A stretch of 8,683 nt of DNA, from positions 1 through 8,683 of the forward strand of contig CANGUS010000061.1 of NCBI GenBank assembly GCA_947457085.1. The letters are read 5' to 3'. Numbering within the stretch: the stretch's first letter is position 1; each line of letters begins with the position of its first letter. The stretch comes from Bacteroidota bacterium. GTDB lineage: Bacteria > Bacteroidota > Bacteroidia > Chitinophagales > Chitinophagaceae. The translations under genes and the position numbers were made by a program. The notes under the pieces are model-generated. The model had not been told where the DNA came from. It ran no database searches and saw only the letters and a program-made list of their open reading frames with translations. This document shows positions 6,631-8,683 of this stretch, piece after piece.

Positions 6631-6864
6631 TTGCACAACATTTTTTCATTAAAATTAAAAAGTATGACGTTAAATATATCAACGCAAAGTGCTGACAAAA
6701 TATCTACTGTTGAAATTTATGAATTAGATGGGAAAAAATTATTTTCCGAAAAATTTAGTGAATTAAAACACTTAATAAATGTGAAGGCCTTGTCAAAAGG
6801 TACGTATTTACTAAGAATATTTAATGATAAAAAAACATTGACGATGAAATTTGTCAAGCATTAA
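6631..6864 (+). pseudogene. Orphan T9SS type A sorting domain (gene remnant or tiny cargo)
   Basis: The 77 codons from the TTG at 6631 (first ATG at 6664) encode essentially a type A 'Por secretion' C-terminal domain: the pattern STVEIYELDGKKLFSEKF, then LSKGTYLLRIFNDKKT and a final KFVKH is characteristic. Such tails normally end cargo proteins of several hundred residues that carry an N-terminal signal peptide. None is present here: the frame is closed by a TAA at 6616, and the 189 bases upstream are AT-rich with no recognisable cargo. I therefore interpret it as the surviving 3' end of a lost cargo gene. A real mini-protein is possible but could not reach the type IX machinery without a signal peptide. 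The stop codon overlaps the stop of the opposite-strand carboxypeptidase gene. Confidence 0.65.
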
Positions 6865-8237
6865 GGCTTCAATACATCTAGTACTTTGAACATTTTTTCT
6901 TTCACAGATCGAGGTTTGCCAGTATAGTTATTTACTATAAATGCAAAGCTAACATTGGTACTATCATGTAATGTAATATAGCCTGCATAACTTCTAGTTC
7001 CTCCGATATAACCACTTTTCATAGTCATACCATTAATAATGGGTAGGCTTTCAAAAAATACCTGAGACCATGCTTGTTTTTTATAAGCACTCAATAAATT
7101 AGCGATTGAATAGGTTGTTATTTTATTTGTAGGTGCCAATCCACTGGCATCAAAAAGGTGAATCATATTTGTATCAACTCCCCAATATTGGGCTACCCTT
7201 TTCATTTCATTTATACCGCTATTCCAATTACCTTTTCCCATTTTTTTCAATGCTATCGTTTTGCAAAAAGCTTCTGCATATAAATTTAAACTTTTTTGAT
7301 TACACCAATAAACCAACTTCGATAATGGTGGCGATTGAATGGTAATTAAATTTATTTCTGGCGAAGGCAAATCAATTGGGACATAGTTAATTGAAAAACT
7401 TTTCTTTAAATGTGCTATCAATTCTTTTTTAAAATCCTCTTCAGGATTTATTCTTGCTAAAGACATATTCTGCACTTTTTTGGATGTTGCTAAATCGCCC
7501 CGAAGCGCATATTTATAAGGACTATTTTGCAAAATATAAGCGAATGCATCGTTAGCTGTAGGTAAATTATTTTGAACTAATTCCATTTTAAAATCTTTCA
7601 GATTATTTAATCCTCCATCATTTTGTACAACTTCAAATGAAGACTTCTTCGTTTTAATAGAAATATCAAATTTGTTTTCTTTCCAATTTAAAGCATAAAC
7701 CCCAGCTCCATAATAATTACCAAAATCTTCCTCTAGCCAATGGATATTCGAAGCAGTATCATTAAAAACAGGATTTACAATCGTTATTTTTCCTTTTAAA
7801 GATTTTACTCCTCTGGAATTTAATGCCTCCGTAATTTTTGATAAAACCACTTCTGATTTTGTTTCCTTAAAACGATCACTACCAAAACTAGGATCGCCAC
7901 TAGCATATACGATTAATTCCCCCAAAGCCACATCATCTTTAATAGTTCCTTTAAAGTTTATTTTAGTTTCATATCTAAAATTTTCACCCAAAGTAAATAA
8001 AGCACTGGCTGTAGTAAATGTTTTTAAAGTTGAAGCTGGAGGCAATGGCATGTCTTTCTTTTTTTGAAAAATTACTTTTCCTGTGCCATTATGAATCAAG
8101 CAAAAACTTACATTGGCTTGTTGAATTTGAGAATCTTTTTCAAAATCTAAAAAAGCATTTTCCAATTTCGACAAATTAAATTGCCCTATAACTTGATGAG
8201 CAAAAAGCATTAATAAAAAACTGATATAAATCCTCAT
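6861..8237 (-). CDS. dacB: D-alanyl-D-alanine carboxypeptidase/endopeptidase, PBP4 type (peptidase S13)
   Basis: A periplasmic enzyme that trims or opens peptidoglycan cross-links. Residues 1-19 are a signal peptide (MRIYISFLLMLFAHQVIGQ). The penicillin-binding motifs are all present: nucleophile Ser69 with Lys72 in PASTLKT, Ser316-Leu-Asn318 in KSLNLYAEAF, and Lys407-Ser-Gly409 in MKSGYIGGT, a KSG form of the usual KTG box. FDASGLAPTN (362-371) matches the conserved D-x-SGL segment of the S13 family. Between SxxK and SxN lies the large extra-domain insertion typical of PBP4 (GDPSFGSDRF, then NPVFND and the NWKENKF region). The 458-residue length fits the family. It is divergent from the helicase gene across 161 bases and convergent with the orphan sorting domain. 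A TATTTTG sequence at 8257-8263 (minus) is a weak promoter candidate. Confidence 0.94.
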   Translation of the reverse strand: MRIYISFLLMLFAHQVIGQFNLSKLENAFLDFEKDSQIQQANVSFCLIHNGTGKVIFQKKKDMPLPPASTLKTFTTASALFTLGENFRYETKINFKGTIKDDVALGELIVYASGDPSFGSDRFKETKSEVVLSKITEALNSRGVKSLKGKITIVNPVFNDTASNIHWLEEDFGNYYGAGVYALNWKENKFDISIKTKKSSFEVVQNDGGLNNLKDFKMELVQNNLPTANDAFAYILQNSPYKYALRGDLATSKKVQNMSLARINPEEDFKKELIAHLKKSFSINYVPIDLPSPEINLITIQSPPLSKLVYWCNQKSLNLYAEAFCKTIALKKMGKGNWNSGINEMKRVAQYWGVDTNMIHLFDASGLAPTNKITTYSIANLLSAYKKQAWSQVFFESLPIINGMTMKSGYIGGTRSYAGYITLHDSTNVSFAFIVNNYTGKPRSVKEKMFKVLDVLKP

Positions 8238-8369
8238 TCAATTATATTTGAATATGCAAAATACAGAAATATATTATACATAATTCTGACATTTTCTTTC
8301 TTAAAAAAAACCTATTATGAAATCTGGCTACTAAAAAATCCTTCATTAGTAATATCTATTTTTCATACT

Positions 8370-8377
8370 TACTTTTG
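8370..8377 (+). promoter_or_regulatory. Likely -7 promoter element for the DEAD-box helicase gene
   Basis: TACTTTTG matches TAnnTTTG, 21 bases before the ATG at 8399. A TTAG at 8346-8349, 20 bases upstream, is a one-mismatch candidate for the -33 TTTG. Between it and the start the sequence is A-rich (AAGAATAAAGAATATT), as is usual for Bacteroidota translation initiation. Confidence 0.5.
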
Positions 8378-8398
8378 CTATTAAGAATAAAGAATATT

Positions 8399-8683
8399 AT
8401 GAAGTTTGAACGCTACGACATTTCGGATAAAATTAAACAAAGCATTGTTGAGTTGGGGTTTAACAAGCCCACCGATATTCAGTTTAAAGCTATTCCATCT
8501 ATATTAAAGGGCGAAGATGTTTTGGCAATTGCACAAACCGGCACTGGTAAAACAGCTGCTTTTGCGATTCCTATTATTCATAAATTATTGCGAAGAAATA
8601 AAAATTACAACCAAAATGCCATTCGTTGTTTGGTGATGGTACCCACTCGTGAATTGGCGGAACAAGTAACTAAAGTATTTAAA
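8399..8683 (+). CDS. DEAD-box ATP-dependent RNA helicase (N-terminal part)
   Basis: Ninety-five codons from the ATG at 8399 run off the window end without a stop. The Q motif is visible (Phe21, then KPTDIQ with Gln28), followed by Walker A AQTGTGKT (45-52) with catalytic Lys51, and motif Ia PTRELAEQV (82-90). These identify a DEAD-box RNA helicase of the RhlE/DeaD/CsdA group, which remodels RNA duplexes using ATP in ribosome assembly, RNA decay or cold adaptation. The DEAD motif and the C-terminal RecA lobe lie outside. The short N-terminus and the sequence GFNKPTDIQFKAIP favour the RhlE type, but the subgroup cannot be fixed from this part. Confidence 0.95.
   Translation, partial: MKFERYDISDKIKQSIVELGFNKPTDIQFKAIPSILKGEDVLAIAQTGTGKTAAFAIPIIHKLLRRNKNYNQNAIRCLVMVPTRELAEQVTKVFK

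Overview
The window comes from an AT-rich member of the Bacteroidota, most likely a gliding or saprophytic lineage of the Chitinophagia, Saprospiria or Flavobacteriia type. Three things support this: two type IX secretion sorting domains of different classes (a type B 'gliding motility' C-terminus and an orphan type A tail), TAnnTTTG-like promoter elements, and starts preceded by A/T-rich sequence with no clear Shine-Dalgarno. A species-level guess is not justified.

From the right end leftwards: a divergent pair is formed by a DEAD-box RNA helicase (plus strand, cut by the window end at 8683) and a PBP4-type D-Ala-D-Ala carboxypeptidase (8237 to 6861, minus strand). Tail to tail with the carboxypeptidase, with overlapping stop codons, lies a 77-codon plus-strand reading frame that encodes almost nothing but a type A T9SS sorting domain. 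A divergent 687-residue secreted protein follows (6441 to 4378, minus): signal peptide, Ig-like region, jelly-roll domain, three PKD domains and a type B T9SS tail.

The left half is one minus-strand gene cluster: deoxyribose-phosphate aldolase (deoC), a GxxExxY-family PD-(D/E)xK protein, a complete aldehyde dehydrogenase, a 292-residue catalytically incomplete ALDH, and an aldo/keto reductase of the Kv-beta type cut by position 1. DeoC releases acetaldehyde and glyceraldehyde-3-phosphate. The two ALDH genes look like the two halves of an ALDH16 enzyme encoded separately, so an acetaldehyde or short-aldehyde disposal module attached to deoxynucleoside catabolism is a reasonable inference.

The most unusual structure sits inside that cluster. 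The GxxExxY gene is bracketed by inverted copies (26 of 30 identical) of a repeat built on CATCTGTG...GTGGCTA. The right copy begins exactly at, and supplies, the deoC stop codon. The left copy, with a second degenerate tandem copy, lies inside the ALDH reading frame and encodes a low-complexity extension of its N-terminus. This looks like a small repeat-bounded cassette that landed in a metabolic operon and was absorbed into a neighbouring protein without breaking the frame.
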